From: Candidatus Avimonoglobus intestinipullorum
GTDB lineage: Bacteria > Bacillota > Clostridia > UBA1381
Length of the DNA: 5,104 nucleotides
Assembly (NCBI GenBank): GCA_018714645.1
Contig: DVND01000004.1
Coordinates: 1 to 5,104 of the forward strand
Direction of reading: 5' to 3'
In this document: in pieces, positions 1 through 5,101 of the stretch
Numbering within the stretch: position 1 is the first letter of the stretch
Layout of the letters: every line of letters begins with the position of its first letter
Made by a program: the position numbers and the translations under genes
Notes under the pieces: model-generated
The model's database searches: none
Told to the model about the DNA's origin: nothing
Seen by the model: only the letters and a program-made list of their open reading frames with translations

Positions 1-31
1 AGGATATATTTTTTAAATTTGGAAGCTAAGC

Positions 32-57
32 AAAAAGGGACAACAATTGTCCCTTTT
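32..57 (-). terminator. Intrinsic terminator of rplS
   Basis: An 11-bp perfect inverted repeat (33-43 paired with 47-57, loop 44-46) contains a GGGAC/GTCCC core. Read leftward it ends in a run of five T (36-32), partly shared with the stem. It starts 21 bp past the rplS stop codon, so rplS is probably the last or only gene of its transcript. The stem is symmetric enough to act in the other direction too. The 30 bp left of it are AT-rich and show no gene I can support. Confidence 0.85.
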
Positions 58-77
58 GCACGCATGATTTTGAAAAA

Positions 78-428
78 TCAGATTTTTTCCTTAACCTTCG
101 CAGCTTTGCCCACCCTGTCACGCAGATAGTAGAGCTTTGCCCGGCGCACGCGGCCTTTTCTGGAAATTTCAATACGCTCGATGTTTGGCGAATTGACAGG
201 CCAGGTTTTTTCCACGCCGACGCCGTAAGACAGCCGCCGCACGGTAAACGTCTGCGAAATGCCGCCGCCCTGCTTTTTGATGATTGTACCTTCAAACATC
301 TGGGTCCTGGTGCGGTTGCCTTCCGTGATTTTCTGGTAAACCTTGACGTTGTTGCCGATTGTGAGTTCCGGCAGGTCTGTTCTGATTTGGTCTTTTGTCA
401 AAGTGTCCATGATTTCCTTTGCGTTCAT
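78..428 (-). CDS. rplS: Large ribosomal subunit protein bL19
   Basis: This encodes ribosomal protein L19 (bL19), a 50S subunit protein known from the family to lie near the 30S-50S interface. The 116-aa product matches the usual length of about 115. The N-terminal half carries the barrel-like stretch with GNNVKV (residues 25-30) and FEGTIIKKQGGG (45-56). The conserved C-terminal block runs IERIEISRKGRVRRAKLYYL (83-102), then RDRVGKAAKVKE. Two ATGs lie in tandem at 431 and 428. I chose 428 because AGGAGGG at 442-436 then sits 7 nt upstream, against only 4 nt for 431. Extending further upstream would read through the leader and promoter. In many bacteria rplS follows rpsP-rimM-trmD, but here it has its own promoter and terminator and looks monocistronic. 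Identification is very secure; the start is uncertain by one codon. Confidence 0.97.
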   Translation of the reverse strand: MNAKEIMDTLTKDQIRTDLPELTIGNNVKVYQKITEGNRTRTQMFEGTIIKKQGGGISQTFTVRRLSYGVGVEKTWPVNSPNIERIEISRKGRVRRAKLYYLRDRVGKAAKVKEKI

Positions 429-435
429 CATGAAA

Positions 436-495
436 CCCTCCTCTCTTGATATAGACGTTCGTGCCGACCGAGGCAGAGGACCATCCAAAAATAAC
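436..495 (-). promoter_or_regulatory. rplS 5' leader with possible Shine-Dalgarno-masking fold
   Basis: The predicted rplS transcript begins near 495, giving a leader of about 65 nt. It contains a small hairpin, TGCC/GGCA (475-472 with 465-462). Directly before that hairpin, TCCTCT (480-475) is complementary to AGAGGA (444-439), which overlaps the rplS Shine-Dalgarno AGGAGGG (442-436). The two helices share base 475, so the outer one is 5-6 bp. Folding would hide the ribosome binding site. Firmicute rplS genes are known to carry an L19 leader thought to be autoregulatory. I infer an analogous element from position and pairing and have not matched it to that RNA family's consensus. Confidence 0.4.
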
Positions 496-501
496 TCATA
501 T

Positions 502-530
502 AGTATACCACAGGCTGGTAGAAAATGCAA
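502..530 (-). promoter_or_regulatory. Sigma-A-type promoter of rplS
   Basis: Reading leftward there is TTGCAT (530-525), a spacer of exactly 17 bp, then TATACT (507-502). The -10 is preceded by TGG, which fits the extended -10 pattern TGn. The expected transcription start is near 495, about 65 nt before the rplS start codon. The spacing and the two good hexamers make this the best promoter in the divergent region for rplS. Confidence 0.8.
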
Positions 531-596
531 CATTTTTTTTGAAAAAACTATGAAAAAGTTTAAATCTCAAACATTCTGCATAAAATATGGAAAAGA

Positions 597-619
597 ATGC
601 TTGCATTTGTACAAAGCAT
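597..619. promoter_or_regulatory. Palindromic site in rplS-pgi divergent region, possible operator
   Basis: A perfect 10-bp palindrome, TTTGTACAAA (606-615), is flanked by TGC on the left and GC on the right. The wider arms ATGCTT (597-602) and AAGCAT (614-619) are complementary in an alternative pairing. The site ends about 22 bp upstream of the pgi -35 box and lies upstream of the rplS promoter. It does not resemble a catabolite-responsive element. A regulator-binding role is inference only, because short palindromes occur by chance in AT-rich spacers. Confidence 0.25.
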
Positions 620-641
620 GGCCGAATGTGCAAAATAACAC

Positions 642-670
642 TTGATTTATAGCCGTAAATGTATTAAAAT
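642..670 (+). promoter_or_regulatory. Sigma-A-type promoter of pgi
   Basis: TTGATT (642-647) is followed by a 17-bp spacer and TAAAAT (665-670). The predicted transcription start is near 677. This would leave only about 9 nt before the ATG at 686 but about 30 nt before the ATG at 707, which supports the downstream start of pgi. It probably also serves the P-loop gene and thrC, since no clear internal promoter is visible. Confidence 0.7.
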
Positions 671-693
671 AAAGGTACAAATATAATGAGTTT

Positions 694-699
694 AGGGTG
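694..699 (+). promoter_or_regulatory. Ribosome binding site deciding the pgi start
   Basis: AGGGTG lies 7 nt upstream of the ATG at 707. The alternative upstream ATG at 686 has only AAAGG (671-675) at 10 nt, and that lies at or before the predicted transcription start. The site is not a perfect Shine-Dalgarno, but position and protein alignment agree on 707. Confidence 0.55.
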
Positions 700-706
700 T
701 GTAGGA

Positions 707-2056
707 ATGGGAAATTTAACATTTGATTATGCGAAAGCAAAAGGCTACATAGGGGAACATGAGCTTCTGAATATACAGGGGTATGTGGGTGCGGCGCACG
801 AGATGCTGCATCGGGGGACCGGCGCCGGGAACGATTTTCTCGGCTGGGTGGAACTGCCCCAAAATTATGATAAAGAAGAGTTTGCAAGAATAAAAAAAGC
901 CGCAGAAAAAATCCGGTCCGATTCGGAGGTGCTGGTGGTCATCGGGATCGGCGGGTCTTATCTGGGAGCGCGGGCCGCGATTGAAATGCTGTCGCATTCG
1001 TTTTACAATGTGCTTGCGCAGGATAAGAGGAATTCTCCGGCTATATTTTTTGCCGGAAACAGCATCAGCTCGACGTATCTTGCCGACTTGCTGGATGCAG
1101 TTGAAGGGAAAGACATTTCCGTGAATGTGATCTCTAAATCGGGCACAACGACCGAGCCCGCAATCGCATTCCGGATTTTCAAGGAATTATTGGAGAAAAA
1201 ATATGGGCGCGAGGGCGCCAGGGCCAGAATCTACGCGACGACGGATAAAGCCCGCGGCGCGCTGAAAAGGCTGGCGGATGAGGAAGGCTATGAAACCTTT
1301 GTCATCCCGGATGACGTGGGCGGGCGGTATTCCGTCCTGACGGCGGTGGGCTTGCTGCCCATAGCGGCTGCCGGCATTGACATTGACGCAATCATGCGGG
1401 GCGCCCGGGAGGGGCAGGAGGAATACGCAAACCCCAGCCTGATGGAAAACCCCTGTTATCAATATGCGGCGGTGCGCAATGTGCTCTTGCGAAAGGGCAA
1501 GACGGTGGAATTGATGGTGAATTTTGAACCGGCGCTGCATTACTTTGGCGAATGGTGGAAGCAGCTGTTTGGGGAGAGTGAAGGAAAAGACAATAAGGGC
1601 ATCTTCCCGGCGGCGGCAGACTTTTCCACGGATTTGCATTCCATGGGGCAGTATATCCAGGAGGGGATGCGGATGCTGTATGAAACGGCAATCCTGGTGG
1701 ATGAACCGCGCCGGGACATCACTGTGGAAGCAACAGAGGACGACATTGACGGCCTGAACTTCCTGGCGGGCAAAACAGTGGATTATGTGAACAGCAAAGC
1801 GGCCCAGGGGACGGCTTTGGCCCATACGGACGGGGGCGTGCCGAATCTGGTGGTGCGCGTGCCGAAATTGGATGCGTTTTACTTTGGGAAGCTGGTCTAT
1901 TTCTTTGAAAAGGCCTGCGGCATATCCGGTTATCTTTTGGGCGTGAACCCCTTTGACCAACCGGGCGTGGAGGCGTACAAGAAGAATATGTTCGCCCTGC
2001 TCGGAAAGCCCGGCTATGAGGATCAAAAGGCGGCGCTGGAAGAACGGCTTTCGTGA
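707..2056 (+). CDS. pgi: Glucose-6-phosphate isomerase
   Basis: This cytoplasmic enzyme interconverts glucose 6-phosphate and fructose 6-phosphate in glycolysis and gluconeogenesis. The 449-aa product has the short Bacillus/Geobacillus-type architecture of two SIS domains. Visible landmarks are GIGGS (residues 80-84) and SKSGTT (143-148), which bind sugar phosphate. The first family signature DDVGGRYSVLTAVG is at 202-215, and the second, NPFDQPGVEAYKK, spans 414-426. The expected catalytic residues are present: Glu290 in GESEGK, His311 in TDLHSMGQ, and Lys425 in the second signature. The N-terminus from Met at 707 (GNLTFDYAKAKG) aligns with Bacillus Pgi, while the seven extra residues from the ATG at 686 (SLGCVG) look non-native. 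It is the first gene of a likely operon, with the P-loop gene 58 bp downstream. The gene appears intact. Confidence 0.98.
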   Translation: MGNLTFDYAKAKGYIGEHELLNIQGYVGAAHEMLHRGTGAGNDFLGWVELPQNYDKEEFARIKKAAEKIRSDSEVLVVIGIGGSYLGARAAIEMLSHSFYNVLAQDKRNSPAIFFAGNSISSTYLADLLDAVEGKDISVNVISKSGTTTEPAIAFRIFKELLEKKYGREGARARIYATTDKARGALKRLADEEGYETFVIPDDVGGRYSVLTAVGLLPIAAAGIDIDAIMRGAREGQEEYANPSLMENPCYQYAAVRNVLLRKGKTVELMVNFEPALHYFGEWWKQLFGESEGKDNKGIFPAAADFSTDLHSMGQYIQEGMRMLYETAILVDEPRRDITVEATEDDIDGLNFLAGKTVDYVNSKAAQGTALAHTDGGVPNLVVRVPKLDAFYFGKLVYFFEKACGISGYLLGVNPFDQPGVEAYKKNMFALLGKPGYEDQKAALEERLS

Positions 2057-2061
2057 GTACT

Positions 2062-2076
2062 GCGGGAGGCTCCCGC
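2062..2076 (+). other. Intergenic hairpin between pgi and the P-loop gene
   Basis: A GC-rich inverted repeat, GCGGGA (2062-2067) and TCCCGC (2071-2076), forms a 6-bp stem with a 3-nt GGC loop just after the pgi stop. No T run follows (TGCTTATAAATATT), so a full intrinsic terminator is unlikely. It may be a partial attenuator or a 3'-end stabiliser that lets pgi be expressed more than the downstream genes. That role is inference. Confidence 0.4.
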
Positions 2077-2114
2077 TGCTTATAAATATTCTAAATTTAA
2101 AGGAGGAGCATGAT

Positions 2115-2525
2115 ATGGTTGAACTTTTAATCGGCAAAAAAGGCACGGGGAAGACGAAGGTTTTAATCGAAAATGTGAACAATGCGGCGTCTGTTGCGAA
2201 TGGGAATGTGGCCTTTATCAGCGACAATACGGGCAGAAGTATGTATGATATAAAGTCCAGCGTCAGGATGTATGACACTTCGGAATTTGAAATCAAGTCC
2301 TGGGATGAGTTTTTAGGGTTTATCTGCGGGATTATCAGCGGTAATTTTGATATTACCAATATCTTTATTGACGGGATTTTGAAGATTGTCCACAATTCCA
2401 TGGACGGCTTTGAGAAATTTTTGAATGACATTGAAGACATTGGGGCGAAGTTCAATGTGTCCTTTAATATTTCTGTCAGCATCGACGTCAATGAAGCGCC
2501 GGATTATATTAAAAAATATGCATAA
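2115..2525 (+). CDS. Uncharacterised small P-loop (Walker A) protein
   Basis: The product is 136 aa, short for a P-loop NTPase. A strong AGGAGG (2101-2106) lies 8 nt before the ATG, which sets the start; reading further upstream only runs antiparallel-free through pgi's tail in another frame. Walker A is GKKGTGKT (residues 7-14), right at the N-terminus after one strand (VELLI). A plausible Walker B is NIFID (82-86), preceded by a hydrophobic segment FLGFICGIISG (66-76). A second strand, FNISVSID (117-124), lies near the C-terminus. There is no signal peptide or clear membrane helix. From memory, similar clostridial proteins of about 135 aa are labelled hypothetical, ATP-binding, or 'twitching motility PilT'. 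The PilT label is not supported here, because the length and the motifs of secretion ATPases are missing. Base composition is about 39% GC by hand count over 2161-2520, well below its neighbours. ATP or GTP binding is likely; the cellular function is unknown. Confidence 0.9.
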   Translation: MVELLIGKKGTGKTKVLIENVNNAASVANGNVAFISDNTGRSMYDIKSSVRMYDTSEFEIKSWDEFLGFICGIISGNFDITNIFIDGILKIVHNSMDGFEKFLNDIEDIGAKFNVSFNISVSIDVNEAPDYIKKYA

Positions 2526-2557
2526 GCTTCTAAAATGAAGGGTTGGAATTTTGAAAC

Positions 2558-4060
2558 ATGCAATATCTGAGTACGAGAGATAAACAAATAAAACTGAGTT
2601 CCGCAGAGGCGATCAAAAAGGGGTTGTCTGTGGAAGGAGGGCTGTTCGTCCCAGAGCAGATCCCGAACATGGAACCGCATGAAATTGAGGGTTTGGCCGA
2701 GCAAAGCTATAATGAACGCGCGTATACCATTTTGCGCAAGTTCCTGACGGATTTTACCGAAGAGGAACTAAAGGACTGCATCGGTAGGGCGTATACGAAG
2801 GAGAAGTTTGAAACGGCAAATATTGCGCCGGTCTATAAGCTTTCGGAGGCTGTGTATTTCCTGGAGCTGTGGCACGGGCCGACCTGTGCGTTTAAAGATA
2901 TGGCGCTCCAAATCCTGCCGCACCTGCTCACCACGTCCATGAAAAAGACAAACGAGCAGGACGAGGTCGTGATTTTGGTAGCCACGTCCGGGGATACGGG
3001 CAAAGCGGCCCTGGAGGGCTTCCGGGACGTCAACGGCACGCGGATTATCGTGTTTTATCCGGACAACGGCGTCAGCGAAATCCAAAAGCTGCAAATGGTG
3101 ACCCAGGAGGGGAACAATGTTGGCGTGGCGGCGGTAAAAGGCAACTTTGACGATGCGCAGAACGGCGTGAAGAAGATTTTCACGGATGAAGCCTACAAAG
3201 CGCTTTTGAGCCGCAACCAATTTAAACTCTCCAGCGCCAATTCCATCAACTGGGGGCGGCTGGTCCCGCAGATCGTGTATTATTTCTCGGCTTATGCAGA
3301 TATGCGTAAGGCGGAGGAGCTCAAGCCGGGAGAGCCGGTCAATGTGGTTGTGCCCACGGGGAACTTCGGCAACATTCTCGCCGCATATTATGCGAAAAAG
3401 ATGGGGCTTCCCATTGCGAAGTTCATTTGCGCGTCTAACGAAAACAATGTCCTGACGGATTTCATCTCCACGGGCGTGTATGACAAAAACCGCGCGTTCC
3501 ATACAACGATTTCGCCGTCCATGGATATTTTGATTTCCAGCAATCTGGAGCGGTTCCTGTTCGATATGACGGACGGGAATGCGGGGCAGGTGGCTGCATG
3601 GATGCAGGCGCTGAACGCCGGCGGCCGGTATGAGGTCGACGATGCGGTGAAAGCGAAAATCAAGAGCCTGTTCTGGGCCGGGTTTGCCGACGATGACAAG
3701 ACGATGGCAACCATTAAGGCCTGCAAGGAACAGTTTGATTATGTGATTGATACGCATACGGCTGTGGGGAAGGCGGTATATGACAAATATGCAGCTTTAA
3801 CGGGCGACAAGACAAAGACCATTATTGCATCCACTGCAAGCCCGTTCAAATTCAACCAGAGCGTTTTGATCGCCTTAAAAGGCCGCAATTTCGTGGCGGG
3901 CAAGGATGAGTTTACGCTGCTGGAAGAGCTTTCCGGCATCAGCGGTATGCGGATCCCAAAATCGCTGGCTGATTTGAAGGTGAAATCGAGGCTGTTCAAT
4001 CTGGTATGTGAAAAAGACCAGATGCCCCAGGTTGTCAGCGATTTTTTGAAAATTGATTAA
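2558..4060 (+). CDS. thrC: Threonine synthase
   Basis: This PLP-dependent cytoplasmic enzyme converts O-phospho-L-homoserine and water to L-threonine and phosphate, the last step of threonine synthesis. The 500-aa length fits the longer class of threonine synthases with the N-terminal segment LSTRDKQIKLSSAEAI and GLSVEGGLFVPE (residues 22-33). The PLP-binding lysine is Lys113 in HGPTCAFKDMALQ. Other conserved blocks are ATSGDTGKAALEG (142-154), SSANSINWGRLVPQ (225-238), the glycine-rich PLP-phosphate loop PTGNFGN (266-272), DTHTAVG (398-404) and ASTASPFKF (424-432). An in-frame TGA at 2552-2554 rules out a longer N-terminus. The ribosome binding site is weak: TTGGAA (2543-2548) at 9 nt, or AAGGG (2538-2542) at 15 nt. 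It lies 32 bp after the P-loop gene and before a strong terminator, so it is probably the last gene of the pgi operon. No T-box or leader peptide for threonine control is visible. The gene appears intact. Confidence 0.98.
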   Translation: MQYLSTRDKQIKLSSAEAIKKGLSVEGGLFVPEQIPNMEPHEIEGLAEQSYNERAYTILRKFLTDFTEEELKDCIGRAYTKEKFETANIAPVYKLSEAVYFLELWHGPTCAFKDMALQILPHLLTTSMKKTNEQDEVVILVATSGDTGKAALEGFRDVNGTRIIVFYPDNGVSEIQKLQMVTQEGNNVGVAAVKGNFDDAQNGVKKIFTDEAYKALLSRNQFKLSSANSINWGRLVPQIVYYFSAYADMRKAEELKPGEPVNVVVPTGNFGNILAAYYAKKMGLPIAKFICASNENNVLTDFISTGVYDKNRAFHTTISPSMDILISSNLERFLFDMTDGNAGQVAAWMQALNAGGRYEVDDAVKAKIKSLFWAGFADDDKTMATIKACKEQFDYVIDTHTAVGKAVYDKYAALTGDKTKTIIASTASPFKFNQSVLIALKGRNFVAGKDEFTLLEELSGISGMRIPKSLADLKVKSRLFNLVCEKDQMPQVVSDFLKID

Positions 4061-4070
4061 CCATATAAAT

Positions 4071-4103
4071 AAAAACGCCGCGGATATTCCGCGGCGTTTT
4101 TTT
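4071..4103. terminator. Strong bidirectional intrinsic terminator
   Basis: A perfect 14-bp inverted repeat pairs 4071-4084 with 4088-4101 around a TAT loop; its core is the GC-rich CGCCGCGG. Rightward it ends in seven T (4097-4103), terminating thrC, whose stop is 10 bp before it. Leftward it ends in TTTTTATTTAT, terminating the convergent DUF1275 gene, whose stop codon lies at 4114-4116. It therefore insulates the two converging units. Confidence 0.95.
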
Positions 4104-4113
4104 GTACATGGCA

Positions 4114-4842
4114 TCAATGGCCGGCCGGCTTTTTTTCTACCATGTCCCTTTCTGTTTTTAGATCCGCGTAAAGCAGTGCGCCAAACACGATCCCGAACGG
4201 GATCAGAAGCACCCATATGGCTTTCCCGATAAAAAGATTGCAGCATATGGTTCCCGTAACAGCTCCAAGCACGAAAAACACCAGCATCAGGAAATGTATT
4301 GATAATTTCTTGCGATGCGATTTGTTGCCGGTATGCAGGTGTTTGAGCTCCTTTGCCAAGCCCACTCCAATTTGCCGGATATGGTTTGTCGCGAAGGTGG
4401 TAGCCACAGGGATGCCTTCTGCCTGCCGGAACGTATTGTATTGCATGGAGGCGATGAAATTGATCGCCACCTGTGAAATTTGCACCGGCGCCGATTCGGG
4501 CACAAAGCCCAATCCCGCCACAACAAGCATTTCGATAGCAATCAAGAGGGTATCCCAGCGTATCGGCAGCGTATGCTTAATGGGGTTTGGGAACAGCTCC
4601 GACACAAATGCGCCCAGGACATATGCGGAAATGGGGATCAGATAGTAAAATCCTTCGCCCCATTTTCCCGCGCCGAGCGCCATCCCCATCAATACGACAT
4701 TCCCCGTCTGCGCGTTGCAAAACACATTCCCGCGAAGCAGATATGTATAAGCGCCCATGAACCCGGCAATGGAAATCAATGTATAATAAATCCAATTTCT
4801 TTCACACATCAGAAAATATGTTTCATTGTTCCCTTTTTCCAC
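4114..4842 (-). CDS. DUF1275/YoaK-family integral membrane protein
   Basis: The product (242 aa from the chosen start) is a hydrophobic inner-membrane protein of the DUF1275 (YoaK) family, whose function is not established. The diagnostic block is GNVFCNAQTGNVVLMG (about residues 38-53), followed by SMQYNTFR (132-139) and VATTFATNHIRQIG (146-159). Likely membrane segments lie near 19-36, 66-84, 99-114, 183-205 and 208-228, with shorter hydrophobic stretches around 48-58 and 125-138. The C-terminus is charged (LKTERDMVEKK). The second-half motif reads FATNH, where relatives often have TGN. Start choice: a GTG at 4842 has GGAG (4855-4852) at 9 nt. A TTG at 4857 adds five residues but has only a weak AGAAG. 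The first ATG, at 4809, lacks a close binding site. It converges on thrC and is transcribed from its own promoters to the right. The family call is secure; the substrate is unknown. Confidence 0.9.
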   Translation of the reverse strand: MEKGNNETYFLMCERNWIYYTLISIAGFMGAYTYLLRGNVFCNAQTGNVVLMGMALGAGKWGEGFYYLIPISAYVLGAFVSELFPNPIKHTLPIRWDTLLIAIEMLVVAGLGFVPESAPVQISQVAINFIASMQYNTFRQAEGIPVATTFATNHIRQIGVGLAKELKHLHTGNKSHRKKLSIHFLMLVFFVLGAVTGTICCNLFIGKAIWVLLIPFGIVFGALLYADLKTERDMVEKKPAGH

Positions 4843-4851
4843 GGCAATCGT

Positions 4852-4855
4852 CTCC
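4852..4855 (-). promoter_or_regulatory. Ribosome binding site supporting a GTG start for the DUF1275 gene
   Basis: GGAG (4855-4852) sits 9 nt before the GTG at 4842-4840. No site of similar quality precedes the upstream TTG (4857) or the downstream ATG (4809), so the GTG is preferred. This is a modest call, since the site is only four bases. Confidence 0.5.
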
Positions 4856-4884
4856 AATGCTTCTATTTTGTCTAGACTGTTTTT

Positions 4885-4893
4885 ATTATATCA
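4885..4893 (-). promoter_or_regulatory. Proximal extended -10 promoter of the DUF1275 gene
   Basis: Reading leftward, TGATATAAT (4893-4885) combines a consensus TATAAT with the TGn extension. The hexamer 17 bp further upstream (CGATAA) is a poor -35, so this would rely on the extended -10. The predicted start is near 4878, leaving a leader of about 35 nt before the GTG start. The whole element is identical to one 100 bp to the right. Confidence 0.6.
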
Positions 4894-4949
4894 TCAGGAC
4901 AAAGAGCTTATCGCTTTGCTGCACACCGATACAATAAAAACATAATGAT

Positions 4950-4967
4950 GAAAACCGCAAGGTTTTC
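4950..4967. other. Hairpin with GCAA tetraloop inside the repeat array
   Basis: GAAAACC (4950-4956) pairs perfectly with GGTTTTC (4961-4967). On the plus strand the loop is GCAA, a GNRA tetraloop, and a T-rich stretch follows (GTTCTTCTGTTGTTTTT). It could be a weak rightward terminator, or a structure in the long leftward leader from the distal promoter. The stem has only two G:C pairs beyond its ends, so I am unsure of any function. Confidence 0.4.
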
Positions 4968-4984
4968 GTTCTTCTGTTGTTTTT

Positions 4985-5013
4985 ATTATATCATATACTG
5001 CGGCTTACGGCAA
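4985..5013 (-). promoter_or_regulatory. Distal promoter of the DUF1275 gene
   Basis: Reading leftward there is TTGCCG (5013-5008), a 17-bp spacer, then TATAAT (4990-4985) with the TGA extension. This is a better promoter than the proximal copy because it also has a recognisable -35. The start would be near 4978, giving a leader of about 135 nt that passes through the hairpin at 4950-4967 and the proximal promoter. Confidence 0.65.
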
Positions 5014-5019
5014 GCTGCA
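4999..5019. promoter_or_regulatory. Inverted repeat overlapping the distal -35 box, possible operator
   Basis: TGCGGCTT (4999-5006) and AAGCTGCA (5012-5019) are inverted with one mismatch (G:T) around a 5-bp centre. The right arm covers most of the -35 box of the leftward promoter (5008-5013), a position typical of a repressor site. No T run follows on either side, so it does not look like a terminator. The operator role is inference. Confidence 0.35.
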
Positions 5020-5072
5020 TTGAGGCGATTTTCCTGTGTTCACGGGCTGGGGACGTGCTCATTTTTCCATGC

Positions 5073-5101
5073 TTGACGAAATGCATTCTTTATGATAAAA
5101 T
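5073..5101 (+). promoter_or_regulatory. Strong sigma-A-type promoter reading out of the window
   Basis: TTGACG (5073-5078) is followed by exactly 17 bp and TAAAAT (5096-5101), with a TGA extension before the -10. Five of six bases match the -35 consensus and five of six match the -10. Transcription would begin just past the right edge, so a gene or RNA on the plus strand is expected there. It makes 4843-5104 a divergent control region. Confidence 0.75.

Larger units (their letters stand above)
4878..4994. repeat. Three-copy 17-bp repeat (direct, inverted, direct) carrying -10 boxes
   Basis: The 17-mer TGTTTTTATTATATCAT occurs identically at 4878-4894 and 4978-4994, exactly 100 bp apart. An inverted copy at 4926-4942 matches at 14 of 17 positions. 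Each adjacent pair can form an inverted repeat with 14 of 15 paired outer bases, around 31- and 35-nt centres. On the minus strand the outer copies read TGATATAATAAAAACA, a -10 box plus initially transcribed region. The inverted copy gives CGATACAATAAAAACA on the plus strand. The array may be duplicated promoters or operators for one regulator. Confidence 0.75.

Noticed and set aside
432..533. Upstream extension of rplS by 34 residues or more
   Set aside because: The extension overlaps the rplS promoter and leader and does not resemble L19. The strong Shine-Dalgarno at 442-436 marks the real start.
686..706. Upstream ATG of pgi adding seven residues
   Set aside because: It lies about 9 nt after the predicted transcription start without a usable ribosome binding site, and the added residues do not match the family N-terminus.
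534..706. T-box, riboswitch or threonine leader peptide ahead of the pgi-thrC unit
   Set aside because: The transcribed leader is only about 30 nt, with no T-box sequence, no run of Thr codons and no terminator-antiterminator pair.
2062..2076. Hairpin after pgi as a full intrinsic terminator
   Set aside because: The stem is only 6 bp and no T run follows. At most it could attenuate transcription or stabilise the upstream mRNA.
1187..2491. 434-codon open frame on the minus strand across pgi and the P-loop gene
   Set aside because: It runs antisense to two well-identified genes, crosses their boundary, has no ribosome binding site and shows no recognisable protein motif. It is a by-product of codon composition.
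2768..3757. 329-codon open frame antisense to thrC
   Set aside because: It lies entirely within a confident threonine synthase gene. The translation is rich in His and Arg, typical of reverse frames, and there is no start signal.
4878..4942. Invertible phase-variable promoter
   Set aside because: The inverted repeats themselves contain the -10 boxes, so flipping the 31-bp centre would not reverse a whole promoter. No recombinase gene is visible, and the repeats are imperfect.
4878..4994. CRISPR array
   Set aside because: There are only three short 17-bp copies, one inverted and imperfect, and each overlaps a promoter-like -10 box.
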